NCBI GenBank assembly: GCA_050942625.1
Contig: JBMNNS010000037.1
Coordinates: 1-15,110, forward strand
DNA from: JBMNNS01 sp050942625
GTDB taxonomy: Bacteria > Bacillota > Dethiobacteria > DTU022 > UBA8154
Length of the DNA: 15,110 bases
Direction: 5' to 3'
The notes beneath the pieces are model-generated. The model saw only the letters and a program-made list of their open reading frames with translations. It was not told where the DNA came from and did not search any database. Numbering within the stretch: the first letter of the stretch is position 1; every line of letters starts with the position of its first letter. Of the stretch, positions 1 to 7,862 are shown piece after piece. The translations under genes and the position numbers were made by a program.

Positions 1-27
1 ATTGGCGTAATATGGGGTAATAAAAAA

Positions 28-1404
28 TTGCCGGCAATATTTAATAATATTTCCAAAAGAACAGGTAGCAGATGGCAGGTAAGAATTGTATTTATAGTTT
101 TGAGTGCAGTATTACTTTGGGGGTCTTTAAACTACTATTTTGTCAGGAATAGTTATTTTTACGCAGTTTATGTAAACGGCAAAGAAATAGGTTTAGTATC
201 TACAGAGGAAAAGTTGGCTGAAGTGCTTGCAGTATTGCATAATGAAGCTGCTAAATTTTATGGCAAGCCAGTGCTAAGGGCTGAAGAGGTAAGGGCCGAA
301 AGGGTTTACCGTCCTTTAAAAGAGGAAAATCTTGCGGAAATTACTGGAAAACTTCGGAAGCTTCTTAACTATAAGGTACTTGCCTGTATGGTTACTATTG
401 ATGGAAGAGATATTTTCCCGGTAAGCTGTGAAGAGGAAGTAAATGAAATTATTACTTTAATTGGGAATGCTTTTGTCTCGAAAAAGGATAATATTTTACT
501 TGAAAAAATACAAACGCCGGAAGTCATTTCCTCACATCTTTGTTACTGCTTTCCAGAGGGGATATATGATGCTGAAACAGTAGCTACTGTCCTTTTAAAA
601 GGAACAAATAGAAAAGAGGTTTATCTGGTTTCCAGGGGAGATTCACTTTGGACGATTGCCAGGAATTATAACCTTAGCGTAGAAGAGTTAGTAGAAGCTA
701 ACCCGCAGGTTGAGGGAGGGCTAATCAAACCTGGTGAGGAATTGGACCTTGTTGTCCCCGAACCTCTTGTCAATGTTACCACAGTGGAGAAAGCTACCGT
801 GGAAGAAGAAATACCTTATGATACTAATTATACCTATGATAACAGTATGTGGTATATGGAATCCAAAGTAGTAGAAAATGGTACTAGTGGTGTCAAGGAG
901 GTAGTTTATCAGATTACCAGGAAAAATGGCGTGGAAATTGACAGAAAGAAAATTGAGGAACGGGTCATCCAGGAACCCAGGCCCAGGGTTATAGCAAAAG
1001 GAACATCGAACATACCTCCAAAGGGGACGGGGAAGTTCATCTGGCCGGTCCAGGGGAGGGGAAGAATAAGCTCTGGTTATGGTTGGCGGGGTCGAAGTTT
1101 TCATTCCGGTATAGATATCTCAGCTAGCTCTGGAACAGCTGTTTTGGCAGCAGACAGTGGTGTGGTCGTTTTCGAGGGCTGGGATGGTAATTATGGCCGT
1201 ACAATTGTAATCAACCACGGGCATTATTATACACGTTATGCCCACAATTCAATTAACCAGGTGAAAAAGGGACAGCCGGTCAAAAAAGGCCAGGTTATTG
1301 CCAGGGTAGGTTCAACTGGTAATAGCACAGGACCCCACCTGCATTTTGAGATACGGACTGGCGGTATGTACGGTTCTGCCACCAATCCTCTAAATTTTTT
1401 TTAG
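28..1404 (+). CDS. Membrane-anchored LysM-G5-M23 peptidoglycan endopeptidase
   Basis: Predicted cell-wall metallopeptidase that cuts peptide cross-bridges of peptidoglycan outside the membrane. In order: a short basic N-terminus, one membrane segment (about residues 18-38), a 150-residue region not recognised, a LysM peptidoglycan-binding module (about 197-245, with the typical V-S-R-G-D-S-L-W-T-I-A core), a G5-like module (about 246-327) and a C-terminal M23 domain (about 340-458). The zinc-site motifs are intact: HxxxD at H359/D363 and HLHFE with H437/H439, so it should be active. The TTG start at 28 has a GGGG stretch 10 nt upstream, but the reading frame stays open to base 1, so the true start could lie outside the window. 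A terminator follows 10 bases after the stop, which separates it from the wal operon. Its place just before walR fits a cell-wall remodelling role. The family is certain; the substrate bond is not. Confidence 0.9.
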   Translation: MPAIFNNISKRTGSRWQVRIVFIVLSAVLLWGSLNYYFVRNSYFYAVYVNGKEIGLVSTEEKLAEVLAVLHNEAAKFYGKPVLRAEEVRAERVYRPLKEENLAEITGKLRKLLNYKVLACMVTIDGRDIFPVSCEEEVNEIITLIGNAFVSKKDNILLEKIQTPEVISSHLCYCFPEGIYDAETVATVLLKGTNRKEVYLVSRGDSLWTIARNYNLSVEELVEANPQVEGGLIKPGEELDLVVPEPLVNVTTVEKATVEEEIPYDTNYTYDNSMWYMESKVVENGTSGVKEVVYQITRKNGVEIDRKKIEERVIQEPRPRVIAKGTSNIPPKGTGKFIWPVQGRGRISSGYGWRGRSFHSGIDISASSGTAVLAADSGVVVFEGWDGNYGRTIVINHGHYYTRYAHNSINQVKKGQPVKKGQVIARVGSTGNSTGPHLHFEIRTGGMYGSATNPLNFF

Positions 1405-1413
1405 TCACTCAAT

Positions 1414-1448
1414 AAAAAGGCCGCGAGCAAAAAAAAGCGGCCTTTTTT
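1414..1448 (+). terminator. Rho-independent terminator of the M23 peptidase gene
   Basis: A perfect 11-bp stem (AAAAAGGCCGC at 1414-1424 with GCGGCCTTTTT at 1437-1447) encloses a 12-base loop and runs into six T. It begins 10 bases after the peptidase stop codon. The A-rich left arm means it may also work on the minus strand. Confidence 0.92.
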
Positions 1449-1475
1449 CATTTTTGTTGTCAAAGAGAAAAGAAT

Positions 1476-1492
1476 TGTAATATTGCTGTAAC
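1476..1492 (+). promoter_or_regulatory. WalR (YycF) binding box upstream of walR
   Basis: The sequence reads TGTAAT, five bases (ATTGC), then TGTAAC. This matches at every position the published WalR/YycF consensus TGTWAH-N5-TGTWAH. With equal base frequencies, the chance of such a match in this 293-base spacer on either strand is about 0.0013, and somewhat higher for A+T-rich DNA. It lies about 205 bases upstream of walR. A weak promoter overlaps it: TTGCTG at 1483-1488 (3/6 to consensus) and TATATA at 1506-1511 (4/6), spaced 17 bp. This suggests that WalR controls transcription in the spacer and perhaps its own operon; binding is inferred. A second, degenerate box (TGTAAA-N5-CGAAAT, 1623-1639) lies nearer to walR. 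Confidence 0.65.
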
Positions 1493-1548
1493 ATTTGTCT
1501 GTTATTATATAGATGAGTTGACCCCCTCTTAAAATATATATTTTTTAT

Positions 1549-1578
1549 AAAACACGGCTGATAGAGCCGTGTTTTTTT
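1549..1578 (+). terminator. Second terminator-like hairpin, between the WalR box and walR
   Basis: An 11-bp perfect stem (AAAACACGGCT at 1549-1559 with AGCCGTGTTTT at 1565-1575), a 5-base loop and a run of seven T (1572-1578) form a classical intrinsic terminator. It stands about 100 bases beyond the peptidase terminator and 120 bases before walR. No gene lies between the two terminators. It may back up the first one, end a short RNA made from the WalR-box region, or act as an attenuator on the way to walR. Confidence 0.8.
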
Positions 1579-1600
1579 AATGAATTAAGAAACAGAACTG

Positions 1601-1660
1601 GGAGCACCAAAGAAGGAATTTATGTAAAGCAAACGAAATTAAATAATAAATCCTTGCTCT
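1601..1660 (+). repeat. Long imperfect inverted repeat upstream of walR
   Basis: AAGGA-A-TTTAT (1613-1623) pairs with ATAAATCCTT (1646-1655) in ten base pairs with one bulged A. An outer GGAGC (1601-1605) pairs with GCTCT (1656-1660), including one G-U pair. The apical loop is 22 bases and an unpaired ACCAAAG lies on the 5' side only. If transcribed, it would form a stem-loop ending about 22 bases before the walR ribosome binding site. A -10-like TATAGT at 1667-1672 just after it has no good -35, so I cannot say whether the structure is RNA leader or promoter DNA. Confidence 0.4.
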
Positions 1661-1697
1661 GAATTGTATAGTATTTTTATCTGGGGGGCCATGTTGG

Positions 1698-2384
1698 GTG
1701 AGTGAGACAATCCTCGTTATAGATGATGAAAAACCTATTGCTGAAATAATCAGGTATAATTTAGAAAAGGAAGGGTTTCGGACTTTAGTAGCCTATAATG
1801 GAGAAGAGGCTATAAAAGTTGCACTTTTGGAAAAACCCGATCTCATTTTGTTGGATATCATGTTACCCCGCCTGGATGGGTTTACTGTATGCCAACAGGT
1901 GAGAAAAAAGCAGAATGTACCCATAATTATGCTAACAGCAAAGGAAGATGAATCCGATAAGGTGCTTGGCCTGGAGCTTGGCGCAGATGATTATATTACC
2001 AAGCCTTTTGGAATGAGGGAACTGGTAGCAAGAATAAAGGCAATGTTACGCCGGGTCCAGATCCAAAATAAAATTTCTGAATATGTAACCTGTGGGGAAC
2101 TGACTATTGATCTAGATAAAATGGAGTTTAAAAAGGGCAATAAAATAATAAAACTGACACACAGGGAATTTACTTTAATGTCCTTCCTAATGAAAAACGC
2201 AGGCTTTGTATTTACAAGAGAACAGTTACTTGAGGAGGTCTGGGGCAGTGACTTTTTTGGTGATGATAGAACGGTGGATGTGACTATCAGGCGCTTAAGA
2301 GAAAAAATAGAAGACGAGCCTAGAAATCCTTTTTATCTTTGTACAAAACGTGGTACCGGTTATTTTTTAAGGAGGCATTCTTAA
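1698..2384 (+). CDS. walR: WalR (YycF), OmpR-family response regulator of cell-wall homeostasis
   Basis: DNA-binding partner of the WalK kinase; in Firmicutes it controls cell-wall hydrolase genes and is usually essential. The 228-residue protein has a receiver domain (about 3-115) with the acidic pair D9/D10, the phosphoacceptor D53, T80 and K102, and a winged-helix DNA-binding domain (about 130-226). T101, next to the conserved lysine, is the residue reported to be phosphorylated by the PrkC/Stk1 kinase in Bacillus and Staphylococcus WalR. The start is GTG at 1698, nine bases after a GGGGGG ribosome binding site (1683-1688); the ATG at 1691 is out of frame and stops after four codons. The stop TAA (2382-2384) shares its last base with the walK start, so the two are translationally coupled. 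A WalR box upstream suggests autoregulation. Confidence 0.96.
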   Translation: MSETILVIDDEKPIAEIIRYNLEKEGFRTLVAYNGEEAIKVALLEKPDLILLDIMLPRLDGFTVCQQVRKKQNVPIIMLTAKEDESDKVLGLELGADDYITKPFGMRELVARIKAMLRRVQIQNKISEYVTCGELTIDLDKMEFKKGNKIIKLTHREFTLMSFLMKNAGFVFTREQLLEEVWGSDFFGDDRTVDVTIRRLREKIEDEPRNPFYLCTKRGTGYFLRRHS

Positions 2385-4201
2385 TGCGTATAGGTATGCA
2401 GGGGAAAATAGTGGTGCTTTATTCCCTGCTGATCCTGTTTGCTATGCAACTTAGTGGGGTGTACCTTGTAAAGTCATTGGAAAATTACTACCTGCGTAAT
2501 TATATAGATAACCAGGTGTCTCGGGGCGAGTTACTTGGTAGTTTTCTTCGCCGTTACTTGCTTGAAGAGGAACAGCAGAAGGGGGAGCTTATTAACAATC
2601 TTATTGCCGAATTTGGTAGAGATAACCCTCCTACAGAAACAATGGTACTTGATCGTAACGGGCATTTACTTGCGGGCCCGGAACAAAATACTTTTTCTAT
2701 ATCGGGCGGCAGGATCATCCAGGATGATATCCTCTTGGCCCTGGCAGGAAACAGGGTGGAAACAATTAGAATGGATCTTACAACAGGGATCCGCTATTAT
2801 TTATTAGCGTTACCGATAAAGGATAGCTCATCAGTAGTAGGAGTAATTTTTTTAAAGGGCACTGTTGAACATATTTATCATACACTTAGAGAAATCAAAT
2901 TTATCCTGATCAGCGGTTGGGCTGTTGTTTTAGGTATAGCCATTGTGATAGGTTTTTTATTGACCAAGACGATAACAACACCTATCAGGGAGGTTACTTC
3001 CAGGGCAGCAGAAATGGCACAAGGGAATTTTGACCATTTAATCCAAATTCGTTCTGAAGATGAAATAGGTGAACTTGGACGCATGTTCAATTTTTTGACG
3101 AACCGTTTACAAACCACTTTGAAGGAAATTTACACTGAAAAAAATAAAGTAGAGGCCATTTTAAATTATATGACAGATGGAGTGGTAGCTTTTAATAAGG
3201 AAGAAAAAATCATACATTTGAACCCTGCGGCCCAGGAAATACTGCAGTGGACAGGTTCCCCCATGGAACAAGGGGTAGCGGCAGGCACTATCTTTGGTGA
3301 TTTATTTCAACCAGGGGAACTGGAAAAAATCCTTCAAAGCAGAAGTTCTTATACTAAGGAAGTTACCCCAAAAAAACCCCAGGAAAGGACCTTTCAACTT
3401 CATTTTGCCCCTTTTCAAGAGGATGAAGAGCAGCAGGGCATGTTGTTGGTTATTCATGATGTTACTAAGGAAAGGATCTATACACGTATGCAACAGGAAT
3501 TTGTAGCGAATGTTTCCCATGAACTAAGGACCCCTTTAACAATTTTAAAGAACTATTTAGAAACGCTCTTAAGCGGTGCTCAGGAATATCCAGAAATTAG
3601 GGAAAAGTTTTTAAATGTGTTAGAAAAGGAAACAGAACGTATGGTCAAGTTGGTAGAGGATCTGCTTGAGCTTTCCCGTATGGATTCCCAGAAAAATAAT
3701 TGGTTTAAGGCTGAATATGAAATAGAAACTTTTGTACTGGATGTAATAGGACGTGTTGACATGGAAATTAAAGCAAAAAAGCTTAAACTAGATCTTATTC
3801 TCCCTCAGAAAAAATTAATTGCTTACTTTAATAAGGATAAAATGTGCCAGGTAATGCTAAACTTGTTGGATAATGCTATTAAATTCTCTCCGGAGGGCGG
3901 GGAAATTAAAGTTCAAGTTTTTGAAGAGGACGGGTATGCATGCTTTGCAGTGGAAGACGGTGGACCAGGGATACCTGAAAATGAGATAGAAAGGGTTTTT
4001 GAAAGATTTTACAGGGTAGATAAAACACGTTCCCGTGAATCGGGGGGTACCGGCCTGGGCCTTTCTATAGCAAAGCAAATTGTTGAAGCACACGAGGGCA
4101 GGATTTTTCTGAAAAGTGAACCAGGTTTGGGAACAATAGTAACCTTTTGCCTTCCAAAATACGAAAAGGAAAGTGAAAACCAAGATGCTAGAAAAGTTTA
4201 A
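2384..4201 (+). CDS. walK: WalK (YycG), sensor histidine kinase
   Basis: Membrane kinase that phosphorylates WalR in response to cell-wall state. The 605-residue protein shows, in order: membrane segment 1 (about 9-27), an extracytoplasmic sensor domain (about 28-165), membrane segment 2 (about 172-195), HAMP (about 195-248), PAS (about 258-360), HisKA with the phosphoacceptor H379 in SHELRTPL, and the HATPase domain with N box (LLDNAIKFSP), G1 (DGGPGIP), F box and G2 (GGTGLGLS). All catalytic motifs are present. The start is ATG at 2384, because AAGGAGG (2369-2375) precedes it by eight bases and it overlaps the walR stop as TAATG; the frame stays open 45 bases further upstream inside walR, without a better site. 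The 3' end overlaps yycH. Architecture and length match Bacillus WalK. Confidence 0.96.
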   Translation: MRIGMQGKIVVLYSLLILFAMQLSGVYLVKSLENYYLRNYIDNQVSRGELLGSFLRRYLLEEEQQKGELINNLIAEFGRDNPPTETMVLDRNGHLLAGPEQNTFSISGGRIIQDDILLALAGNRVETIRMDLTTGIRYYLLALPIKDSSSVVGVIFLKGTVEHIYHTLREIKFILISGWAVVLGIAIVIGFLLTKTITTPIREVTSRAAEMAQGNFDHLIQIRSEDEIGELGRMFNFLTNRLQTTLKEIYTEKNKVEAILNYMTDGVVAFNKEEKIIHLNPAAQEILQWTGSPMEQGVAAGTIFGDLFQPGELEKILQSRSSYTKEVTPKKPQERTFQLHFAPFQEDEEQQGMLLVIHDVTKERIYTRMQQEFVANVSHELRTPLTILKNYLETLLSGAQEYPEIREKFLNVLEKETERMVKLVEDLLELSRMDSQKNNWFKAEYEIETFVLDVIGRVDMEIKAKKLKLDLILPQKKLIAYFNKDKMCQVMLNLLDNAIKFSPEGGEIKVQVFEEDGYACFAVEDGGPGIPENEIERVFERFYRVDKTRSRESGGTGLGLSIAKQIVEAHEGRIFLKSEPGLGTIVTFCLPKYEKESENQDARKV

Positions 4202-5633
4202 AACGTCATTCCTTGTTTTCTTGATTTGTTTAAGCATCCTGCTCACTTACCGGTTATGGTTTGGTAGGCCCCCAATTGAAGAAGGTATTCTGCCACGATA
4301 CGAACTTGCCTATTTTACAGAGACACCTTCCTTGTCAAGGATTATCCTTCCTTCTAAAATTATCTTTGAACATGAGGGTTTAAAATATATTTTCCAGCGG
4401 GGAGAGCAAAATACCGAACAGCTTTGGGAAGAAACGCTGCAAATAATGATGTTGCCTGGTAAGATAATGACGCAAATTGAGAAAGAAGAGGTATTAGATT
4501 TTTTTACAAAATCCTCATTTAAGGCCATTTACCAATTCAGCCCCCTCCTGCCGCCGGAATTTATTTCTGAAAGGCTTTCGTTTATATCCAGTGCAATCCA
4601 GGAAGTTATTTTTCTATGGGATGAAAAGTTGCTCAGGATTATTGTTTGTGCGGAAAAACATTATTTTTGGGAATTACCCGGCCTGAAAGGGCAAGTACTA
4701 CAGGAAAAACTTCTTTCATTGCCAGGGCAAACCTGTCTACCTTTGCCAACAGTTTTTAACTTATTAAAATCTGAAAACAGCAATGGGGAACAACAAATTT
4801 TGCTTATGAGTAAAGAAAATGAGCCTGAAGGTGTTTTAGAAACTGGTAATGTAAAAGGCATAGAGGTAAACAGCAACTACAATGAACTGGAAAGTTGGGA
4901 AGTACATGTTGACAGGAAAATTTATCTTCCAGAACAGGAAATTTTGGCCTCAGAATTGCTGTTATCCCAGGAAAAAATTAATAGGGACAAACTGATCAGG
5001 GCTTTTTTTTATGATTTATCTATGGCCCGTTGCATTGAAGAACAGGATGGCGCCCTGTATTATACCGATGGCGAAAAAGGATTAAGAATTTATCCCCAGG
5101 AATTGGTGGAATATTCCGCTCCAGGACTGGAAAGTTCAGCCGGCAAAATTTCCTATCTTGCTTCGTTACAAAAAGGGGCGGAAAAACAAAGTTTGTATGG
5201 TGGTTGGCCCCCGGGAGCGTATCTTGTTGAAGCAGAAAAAACAGGAAAAGGTTATCAACTTTTATGGTATACTTTCCATGAGGGGTTGCCCATTAAGGGG
5301 AAAGAGATAGGAAGCAAAATGATAGTTAACGAACGGGGAGTTCCTTTTTATCTGCGCTGTTTCCGTTCTCCAGGGGAAAAGGTCGAGGAATTAAAACCCT
5401 TTCGCCCCTTCAAAGAAGCTATCTACCAGGCCTTAAAACACCAGCAGGAGTTCTTAAAAGGAAAAAAGGTGACGCTTTTAACATTGGAGCCGGTTTATTA
5501 TTTTGACGAAAGCATAACTTCCAATAAGGCAATACCGGCCTGGGCCGTCCAGTTTGCAGGGACTGAAACAGTTTACCTGCACTGGTCCACGCTGGAAATT
5601 TTAAACTGCCTGGAGACGGGCGGTGAATCCTGA
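4185..5633 (+). CDS. yycH: YycH (WalH), membrane-anchored regulator of WalK
   Basis: In Bacillus, YycH and YycI form a complex at the membrane that restrains WalK activity. This 482-residue protein has a short basic N-terminus, one membrane segment (about residues 6-24, followed by Y-R-L-W-F-G) and a long extracytoplasmic region, the usual YycH layout, and is slightly longer than the roughly 455-residue Bacillus protein. The identification rests on that layout, weak sequence resemblance and position between walK and yycI. I chose ATG 4185, inside the walK 3' end; GTG 4173 is in frame but only two bases after the AAAAGGA site (4164-4170), while ATG 4185 has only a weak AAGTGA at good distance, so the start is uncertain by four codons. 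The stop TGA overlaps the yycI ATG. Confidence 0.85.
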   Translation: MLEKFKTSFLVFLICLSILLTYRLWFGRPPIEEGILPRYELAYFTETPSLSRIILPSKIIFEHEGLKYIFQRGEQNTEQLWEETLQIMMLPGKIMTQIEKEEVLDFFTKSSFKAIYQFSPLLPPEFISERLSFISSAIQEVIFLWDEKLLRIIVCAEKHYFWELPGLKGQVLQEKLLSLPGQTCLPLPTVFNLLKSENSNGEQQILLMSKENEPEGVLETGNVKGIEVNSNYNELESWEVHVDRKIYLPEQEILASELLLSQEKINRDKLIRAFFYDLSMARCIEEQDGALYYTDGEKGLRIYPQELVEYSAPGLESSAGKISYLASLQKGAEKQSLYGGWPPGAYLVEAEKTGKGYQLLWYTFHEGLPIKGKEIGSKMIVNERGVPFYLRCFRSPGEKVEELKPFRPFKEAIYQALKHQQEFLKGKKVTLLTLEPVYYFDESITSNKAIPAWAVQFAGTETVYLHWSTLEILNCLETGGES

Positions 5634-6508
5634 TGGATTTGTCCCGTGCAAAAACAGTGCTAATTTGTGCTTTTTTAATATTAAATATTTTTTTGGGCTA
5701 TCAAATATGGCAGGATGAAGGTTTGGGAACCTGGAATCTTTTAGAGCAGAAGAAGGATATTTCCCGTTTGGAAACTGCATTGCGGGAAGCCAATTTAAAC
5801 TTGGAAGTAACCATGCCACGCAGCGATACCCACCTGGCCTACTTAATAGTTGAACCTTGGAAACCGCAGGCCAGGGATATTATAGAAGCGGTCTGGCCTG
5901 CTTTAGACAGCAGGAAAACGTATCCAACTTTATGGCAGGAACTTAATAAATCAGATAATGGTGACTTTAACTATCGTTTTGGGGACTATGAACTATCTAT
6001 AAAAAGAGAAGGAGCCTTAAGCCTCAAGGGACTAAAGGACAGTATAAATAATGATGTTTCTATCCCAGATAAAATCAAAGATACCGCCCTGGAATTAACT
6101 AATACTGTTCCATTTTTAAATGTTTTTGTTTTTGACTATATAAAAAAGGATGACCAGGAAACAGTTGTATGTTTCAGGCAGAAATATGAAGAGTATCCTC
6201 TTTATGCAGGTTACCTAAAGATTTCTGTGGATAAGCAAGGAAAAACAGAACTGCTTCTATACCGCTTGGAGCCACTTGGTTTTGCAGAACAGAAGAGGAG
6301 GATTATACCTCCGTCCAAGGCCTTGCTCCGTTTTCTGGATGTATATGGACATAAGAATGAGGAAACAAGCATCATTGAATTTTCTCTTGGATATTATAGC
6401 CAAGAATATGATGCCCAAAGATGGGAAATTCCTCCCGTGTGGAGGGTCCGCCTTGACAATGGGGAAATATATTACATTAACTCCTTTACCGGGCATCTTG
6501 AGAATTAG
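5633..6508 (+). CDS. yycI: YycI (WalI), membrane-anchored regulator of WalK
   Basis: Partner of YycH in regulating WalK. The 291-residue protein begins with the pattern typical of YycI: M-D-L-S-R-A-K followed by one membrane segment (about residues 7-25), then an extracytoplasmic domain ending in a YycI-like region in which W-R-V-R-L-D-N-G-E-I-Y-Y-I-N is recognisable near the C-terminus. The length is close to the roughly 280-residue Bacillus protein. The ATG overlaps the yycH stop as TGATG, with GGTGA (5622-5626) six bases upstream, so the two are coupled and probably made in equal amounts. The next gene, murA, follows after 33 bases. Confidence 0.88.
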   Translation: MDLSRAKTVLICAFLILNIFLGYQIWQDEGLGTWNLLEQKKDISRLETALREANLNLEVTMPRSDTHLAYLIVEPWKPQARDIIEAVWPALDSRKTYPTLWQELNKSDNGDFNYRFGDYELSIKREGALSLKGLKDSINNDVSIPDKIKDTALELTNTVPFLNVFVFDYIKKDDQETVVCFRQKYEEYPLYAGYLKISVDKQGKTELLLYRLEPLGFAEQKRRIIPPSKALLRFLDVYGHKNEETSIIEFSLGYYSQEYDAQRWEIPPVWRVRLDNGEIYYINSFTGHLEN

Positions 6509-6541
6509 GGTACAGTTGGCAAAATGAAAGGAGAAACTAGA

Positions 6542-7822
6542 TTGTCAGAACAATTATTGTTAAAGGGGAAACAGACTATTTCGGGGAAAATTAGGGTTAA
6601 TGGTGCGAAAAATGCCGCACTTGCCATTTTGCCCGCTGCTTTGTTATCCAGGGGTACCGTAAAACTTGGTAATTTTCCACAAATTACTGATATTGATACC
6701 TTGTTGCAAATAATTGTGGCGCTTGGGGCCAAGGTTTCACGATTGAATATGAATACCCTTCTTATTGATTCTTCAGGGGTTAATTGTTTTTTTCCCCCCC
6801 ATTTACTGGTTAATAAATTGCGGGCTTCTTACTATTTGATGGGTAGTTTGCTGGGGCGTTTTAAAAAGGTTGAAATACCAATGCCGGGTGGTTGCAACCT
6901 TGGGCCCCGCCCCATAGACCAACATATAAAGGGTTTTACAGCTCTTGGAGCTGAAGTTAAAATGGAACATGGATTGGTTAAAATTAAAGCAGATAAACTA
7001 GTTGGTACACATATATATTTAGATGTGGTTAGTGTAGGTGCGACGATTAATATTATGTTGGCAGCAGTACTGGCAGAAGGGAAAACCGTAATAGAAAATG
7101 CTGCCAGGGAACCGGAAATTGTAGATGTCGCCAATTTTTTAAATGCTATGGGGGCACAGGTAACAGGTGCAGGAACTGACTTTATCAAGATCAGGGGAGT
7201 TAAAGAATTGGGGGATGCCGAGCACAGTGTAATACCGGATCGTATTGAGGCCGGCACCTTTATGATAGCAACTGCGGCTACCTGTGGTGAAGCTTTGATC
7301 GAGGACGTGATTCCAAAGCACCTTGATCCTATTACTGCCAAACTGAAAGAGGTAGGCGCTGAAGTAGAGGTTGGGCCAGACTGGATTGCAGTTAAAAGGG
7401 ATAAACCTATTACCCCCTCAGATGTCAAAACATTTCCCTACCCGGGTTTTCCAACGGACCTGCAGCCTCCCATGATGGTTCTTTTAACCCAGGCTTCAGG
7501 GGTAAGCGTAATTACAGAAAATGTTTTTGAAAAACGTTTTTGTTATGTAGAAGAATTGAGAAAGATGGGTGCCCGGATCAGGCTGGAAGGGCGCTGTGCC
7601 TTTATTGACGGGGGCCATAAATTAACGGGTGCTCACCTGCGGGCTACAGATTTAAGGGGCGGGGCAGCTTTTATCATTGCTGGCCTTATTTCGGAGGGGC
7701 TTACCACCTTAAGTGGGTTGGAGCATATTGACAGGGGCTATGAAAGGATTGAGGAACGTTTTAAATTGTTGGGGGTAAACGTTGAACGTGTTAACAACAG
7801 CGTTCCATTTCCCGGGAAATAA
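6542..7822 (+). CDS. murA: MurA, UDP-N-acetylglucosamine 1-carboxyvinyltransferase
   Basis: Cytoplasmic enzyme that transfers enolpyruvate from phosphoenolpyruvate to UDP-GlcNAc, the first committed step of peptidoglycan synthesis and the fosfomycin target. The 426-residue protein has the two-domain EPT fold signatures: R-V-N-G-A-K-N with substrate-binding K23, the catalytic loop P-G-G-C-N-L-G with C118 (so predicted fosfomycin-sensitive at this residue), and the C-terminal DLRGGAAF motif. The start is TTG at 6542, because AAAGGAG (6527-6533) stands eight bases before it and the protein then begins S-E-Q-L-L-L-K-G, as MurA usually does; ATG 6524 in the same frame would place that site inside the gene. 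Many Firmicutes carry two MurA paralogues; which one this is cannot be told here. It is not part of the Bacillus wal operon, so its place between yycI and htrA is notable. Confidence 0.95.
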   Translation: MSEQLLLKGKQTISGKIRVNGAKNAALAILPAALLSRGTVKLGNFPQITDIDTLLQIIVALGAKVSRLNMNTLLIDSSGVNCFFPPHLLVNKLRASYYLMGSLLGRFKKVEIPMPGGCNLGPRPIDQHIKGFTALGAEVKMEHGLVKIKADKLVGTHIYLDVVSVGATINIMLAAVLAEGKTVIENAAREPEIVDVANFLNAMGAQVTGAGTDFIKIRGVKELGDAEHSVIPDRIEAGTFMIATAATCGEALIEDVIPKHLDPITAKLKEVGAEVEVGPDWIAVKRDKPITPSDVKTFPYPGFPTDLQPPMMVLLTQASGVSVITENVFEKRFCYVEELRKMGARIRLEGRCAFIDGGHKLTGAHLRATDLRGGAAFIIAGLISEGLTTLSGLEHIDRGYERIEERFKLLGVNVERVNNSVPFPGK

Positions 7823-7862
7823 TTTGTTTTAAATTGGCTAAAAATGTATGGAGTGATTGTTG

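Noticed and set aside
6786..6800. Possible frameshift at the T-run/C-run in murA
   Set aside because: The frame continues through it with family-consistent residues (N-C-F-F-P-P-H-L-L), so the gene is intact.
6832..7428. 198-codon open frame on the minus strand within murA
   Set aside because: Lies wholly inside a clear murA gene; its composition is that of a frame opposite a coding strand (many S, T, P, I) and no domain is recognisable.
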